A stretch of DNA of 57,990 nucleotides, from positions 1 to 57,990 of the forward strand of contig JBFLYN010000019.1 of NCBI GenBank assembly GCA_040756655.1, given 5' to 3'. The notes under the pieces were generated by a model that saw only the letters and a list, made by a program, of their open reading frames with translations, was not told the DNA's origin and did not search any database. Below, piece after piece: positions 55,205 through 57,990 of this stretch (the stretch's first letter is position 1; each line of letters starts with the position of its first letter). Source of the DNA: JBFLYN01 sp040756655 (lineage in GTDB: Bacteria; Bacillota; Sulfobacillia; UBA8153). A program made the translations under genes and the position numbers.

Positions 55205-57418
55205 CTATGGCGCCACCGCCACATCCCGCGCGGTCTTGGCATCGGCCGCCGTTAACCGGATTACTATCACAGTGACATCATCATCGGGTTCGGCTTTTTG
55301 TCCAAGACCCCTTTGCACCAGTTTCTCGGCAATCTCCTTAGGATTGCTGGAGCGGTACCTAGCCAGAAAGCCACACACCCAATTATCCCGGTTAACGCCC
55401 TGGCGCAGTCCAGAGAACAACCCGTCGGTTGCCATCACCAGCACGTCACCGTTGACCAGGAAACGCTCCACGCACTCAACGTGAATCTGGCTCAGGATGC
55501 CAATGGGCAGTGTGTCGCTTTTAACAACCGACATAGCATCTTCCCGGCGGATGAAGGTGGGCATGGCACCGATCTTAACAAACTCGGTCCGGCCGGTGCT
55601 GAGGTCTATAAGCACCAGGTCTACAGTGGCGAATATCTCTTCGGATGATCTCAGGAGCAAGATCGAGTTAACAGTCCTGACTGCGGTTTCGCGGTCGAAA
55701 CCAGTCACCAAAAGCCTTTCTAGCAATGATACAGTGGCCTTGCTTTCCATGGCCGCTCGCGGTCCGGCTCCCATGCCGTCACTGAGAATCACCAACAGGC
55801 GACCGTCTGCCAGTTCTCTCGCTACAAATGAGTCCCCAGAAACAATACTACCACGCTTAGCCATTTTGGCAATGCCGGCTTCGTAATGTAGTGTTCGCGA
55901 TGGAGGGTCCATAACCCTTTCTTCCCGGCTCACAACCTCCAATGCCAGTCCATCCATGACCCTCGACACTCCTCGCAGCTGGGCAGAAACCACCTCGCGG
56001 CTTTCGTCAACCCGGCGCTGCCAGCTCAGGTTGAGCCGGGCCAGGTCCAGGAGGTAGTTGATGGTGGAAACCAGCTCATGAAGGTGCGAGCACCGTACCC
56101 GTAGCTCCTTGGGGACATGCTCCTCCCTCAACCCGTTGTTGAGCTCGGCAAGAGTCAGAAGGTCGTACATCCCCCGGTAAGTTTGCTGGAAGTCCTGCTC
56201 CCAGCATAACCTGTAGGACGAGCAAGCCTCGCAGACCCGGCAGGCAATATTGCCGAAGATCCTTTGGCGGTCCTGCTCCACTGAAGGGGTGGACGCTGCC
56301 GTCTGCTCAAAGGCCCGGGATAGCTCCCGGAACACTTGGCTTACTTCATATAGCCGGTTGGATAGCGCCGTACGGACCAGCTGCTCCTCACCTCCCCCTG
56401 CCCTCTCCTGGGGTGTGACCAGGCCCAGTCTCTGGGTAAGAGACGAGAACACGGAAACCGGGACCACCAGGAACAGCATGCCGGCCAGTACGTGCTCAGC
56501 AGTGGTGCCGGCCAGCACGTCGGGAGTCGATAGCTGGAGGAGCAGTCCAGTGGCACCGAGGAAAAAGCCAACCGCCACCCCGGGTTTGCCAAGGATGCGA
56601 AAAACGCCTCCCAGAAGCCCGCCGAAGGCGAAAACCCCGGCACTGGCGGGAATCAGGCCAGAGGTGACCCCGGCCATGACGCCGGCCGCCGCACCGGTGG
56701 CCGCCCCCAACCCACTGCCGCCCAAGTAAGCCAACCCCATGGTTAGAAACGCTGCTGTAACGTTTTTTAGCATCATGGGCCCCACCGCGATCTCGCCGAC
56801 GCCGGCCACAGTCGAAACCAGCATCACGACAGAGCAGCTTATCTCCTCGGAGCTTGGTCGGTAGAGGGGCGGTTTGCGGGAAACCAGCACCGGGAGACCA
56901 TAGCTGAAGACCATGGTCATGATGGCCGCCAGTATGGCTTCAAATCCGGCCAGTGTTAGCACGTAAGCATTCAGACCAGCGATCATCAGGGCTAAGCCGC
57001 CCCGGCCCACCAGCAGCAAACCGGACACGGCCAGGGCGCCCGCCACCGGCTTACCCGCCCTGGCGTTCCTCAGCATGGCCGCGGCTGCGAGTAGCAGGGA
57101 CAATCGCAGGAACGTCTCGGGCTGCGCACCAGTGGAGATCATGCCTAGGGCAACATAGAAGGTCACGGCCGGCAGCTGGCGCGGCACCGCGTACCGAGCC
57201 GCTGCATATAGCGCCAGGCCGAAGGGAGAGATGCTGCCAAGAATCGTGGCTCTGCCAAGCATGAAGGCGCAGAGGTTGAGGGAGAGATCAGCAGTATTCA
57301 GGATACTATTGGCCAAGGACTTGGGTGACCATCCCCTATGGCGGCTGCTTACCACCTGCCCGGGCGCGGGTTTGCTACGCGGTCGGTGCCTTCTTGCCTT
57401 TGCGGGCTTTTCGACCAT
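55205..57418 (-). CDS. spoIIE: stage II sporulation protein E, PP2C phosphatase
   Basis: A 737-residue protein with ten or so membrane helices in the first 310 residues, a central regulatory domain with a Cys-rich segment (CRVCEACSSYRLCWEQDF) and a C-terminal PP2C-type Ser/Thr phosphatase. The phosphatase motifs include SGDSFVARELADGRLLVILS, DGMGAGPRA and VMATDGLFSGLRQG. SpoIIE dephosphorylates SpoIIAA and so activates sigma-F in the forespore, and it associates with the polar septum. I take ATG 57418 (MVEKPAKARRHRP), with AGGTGG upstream; a GTG four codons earlier is possible. A terminator follows the gene. Confidence 0.95.
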   Translation of the reverse strand: MVEKPAKARRHRPRSKPAPGQVVSSRHRGWSPKSLANSILNTADLSLNLCAFMLGRATILGSISPFGLALYAAARYAVPRQLPAVTFYVALGMISTGAQPETFLRLSLLLAAAAMLRNARAGKPVAGALAVSGLLLVGRGGLALMIAGLNAYVLTLAGFEAILAAIMTMVFSYGLPVLVSRKPPLYRPSSEEISCSVVMLVSTVAGVGEIAVGPMMLKNVTAAFLTMGLAYLGGSGLGAATGAAAGVMAGVTSGLIPASAGVFAFGGLLGGVFRILGKPGVAVGFFLGATGLLLQLSTPDVLAGTTAEHVLAGMLFLVVPVSVFSSLTQRLGLVTPQERAGGGEEQLVRTALSNRLYEVSQVFRELSRAFEQTAASTPSVEQDRQRIFGNIACRVCEACSSYRLCWEQDFQQTYRGMYDLLTLAELNNGLREEHVPKELRVRCSHLHELVSTINYLLDLARLNLSWQRRVDESREVVSAQLRGVSRVMDGLALEVVSREERVMDPPSRTLHYEAGIAKMAKRGSIVSGDSFVARELADGRLLVILSDGMGAGPRAAMESKATVSLLERLLVTGFDRETAVRTVNSILLLRSSEEIFATVDLVLIDLSTGRTEFVKIGAMPTFIRREDAMSVVKSDTLPIGILSQIHVECVERFLVNGDVLVMATDGLFSGLRQGVNRDNWVCGFLARYRSSNPKEIAEKLVQRGLGQKAEPDDDVTVIVIRLTAADAKTARDVAVAP

Positions 57419-57520
57419 GCCTGTACCCACCTGCTCATGATTTTAGCAATATTTTACAGGAAGCCGCCTCTTGTGTTGTGTCAGATTATGGTAACAACGC
57501 GGGCGTTAGTCTTAGATTAT

Positions 57521-57529
57521 TGTGACAAA
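57521..57529 (-). promoter_or_regulatory. Spo0A-box-like site upstream of spoIIE
   Basis: TTTGTCACA on the minus strand differs from the Spo0A consensus TTTGTCRAA at one or two positions. It is about 100 bases upstream of spoIIE, with -10-like TAAAAT sequences between. In Bacillus, spoIIE is activated by Spo0A-phosphate, so a site here is expected. Confidence 0.35.
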
Positions 57530-57622
57530 CAGCTGCGAACCATGTTGAGCCGGGGTGGAACAAACACGTAGGTGGCTTCGGAAACGAGCAGTAGAGATAT
57601 GCAAGTTGGCAGGGTACGTCAA

Positions 57623-57679
57623 CCCACATAAGAATGTTACCCGGAGGTAGTAGCACACCCACATAAAAATGCTACCGGA
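57623..57679. repeat. repeated terminal motifs of an insertion sequence
   Basis: Two near-identical copies occur: CCCACATAAGAATGTTACCC at 57623-57642 and CCCACATAAAAATGCTACC at 57658-57676, each followed by GGA. Multiple end repeats of this kind, reading TTTTTATGTGGGTNNNC on the minus strand, occur at the termini of IS21-like and related elements. They mark the left end of the broken element that carries the transposase fragment at 57706-57894. Confidence 0.6.
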
Positions 57680-57705
57680 ATTACGAATGGTTGATACTGT
57701 ATTGG

Positions 57706-57894
57706 TCAGTCCTGGAGAGCAGTCGGGCCTTGCTGAAGTAGGTAGTCGAGTTGACGCTTGAGGGCGAGTGGGTTGATGGTTTGAATGTGGTTTAACAACA
57801 GTTCTTGGATTTCGGGGCCGATTACGCCAGCATCCAGAAGACGTTGGAACGGGGTACGCGCTTGATGGAGCTGCCCCGGTTTGATGTACACCAT
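57706..57894 (-). pseudogene. C-terminal fragment of an integrase-type transposase
   Basis: These 62 residues (ARTPFQRLLDAGVIGPEIQE; INPLALKRQLDYLLQQG) match the C-terminal tail found after the DDE integrase core in IS21/IS481-like transposases, where TPxxRLLxxGV and LNPxxLxRxL recur. The catalytic part is missing upstream, where the end of an IS3-type orfB begins instead. The fragment therefore belongs to an element interrupted by another. Confidence 0.6.
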
Positions 57895-57906
57895 GAGGCT
57901 TTGATC

Positions 57907-57990
57907 TCAAGCCGTTTCGTGTAGTTGCTTAGCGTACCACTTCCTTTCAAACTCCACTGGGCTGTGATAGCCGAGCGTGGAGTGCCGGCG
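57907..57990 (-). mobile_element. IS3-family transposase OrfB, C-terminal end (partial)
   Basis: The last 27 codons of an IS3-family transposase run off the right edge of the window. The motif RRHSTLGYHSPVEFERKW is the conserved C-terminal signature (H-S-x-L-G-Y-x-S-P-x-x-F/Y-E). It stops at a TGA at 57907-57909. The rest of the element, including its other end, lies beyond the window. It seems to have inserted into, or fused with, the older element at 57620-57894. Confidence 0.88.

Overview
The window is about 58 kb of GC-rich DNA from an endospore-forming member of the Bacillota, most like the deep-branching clostridial lineages (Moorella, Desulfotomaculum or Limnochordia relatives). The evidence is a gerA-type germination operon, spoIIE, an SASP-like protein, a CgeB-family spore glycosyltransferase, a TrpR-like YerC protein, a YlbF-family protein, bacillithiol genes, strong AGGAGG ribosome sites and frequent GTG/TTG starts. 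The order spoIIE, tilS, ftsH, coaX/birA, dusB, greA, lysS (all minus strand) is a known backbone of such genomes. Here it is interrupted by several accessory blocks. No rRNA, tRNA or CRISPR array was seen.

Layout. 0.2-4.5 kb: gerAA-gerAB-gerAC plus a small membrane protein. 4.6-6.8 kb: greA-lysS with a clear sigma-A promoter whose -10 lies in a palindrome. 7-8 kb: decayed DNA with a truncated transposase. 8-13.5 kb: a tight seven-gene minus-strand run (korA, korB, korC, a C_GCAxxG_C_C protein, dusB, an unknown protein, an HTH regulator). 13.5-17.1 kb, plus strand: a UPF0173 hydrolase that appears to start at AUC, then a thiamine-diphosphate decarboxylase paired with an aminotransferase. 17.1-20.9 kb: DUF151 nuclease, phosphomannomutase/phosphoglucomutase, HisC-like aminotransferase, YerC, YlbF. 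21-25.4 kb, plus strand: amidohydrolase, a frameshifted cgeB-like gene and a glycosyltransferase-methyltransferase fusion. 25.4-29.6 kb: bshA, bshB, SASP-like protein, a DUF3267 membrane protease and a CDF metal transporter with a terminator-like leader hairpin.

30.3-38.7 kb, plus strand: glnR-glnA behind a perfect GlnR box, a membrane gluzincin, an RND efflux pump with its lipoprotein adaptor, and a wrecked DUF421 gene. 38.7-41 kb: a secreted amidase-GH18-SLH protein. 41-47.7 kb: a PPP-type phosphatase, then MoeB-like, TusA-like, CoaX, P1 peptidase, BirA and an ECF substrate-binding protein, a ZIP transporter and an acidic tail-anchored protein. 47.7-57.4 kb: a beta-propeller protein, the YmfF/YmfH M16 pair, ftsH, tilS and spoIIE. 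The right edge is broken insertion-sequence DNA.

Functional threads: amino-acid-derived 2-oxoacid metabolism (kor genes beside a transaminase/decarboxylase pair), low-molecular-weight thiol and sulfur transfer (bshAB, moeB/tusA), cofactor supply (coaX, birA, ECF protein), nitrogen control (glnRA), metal transport (CDF, ZIP) and sporulation/cell-surface remodelling.
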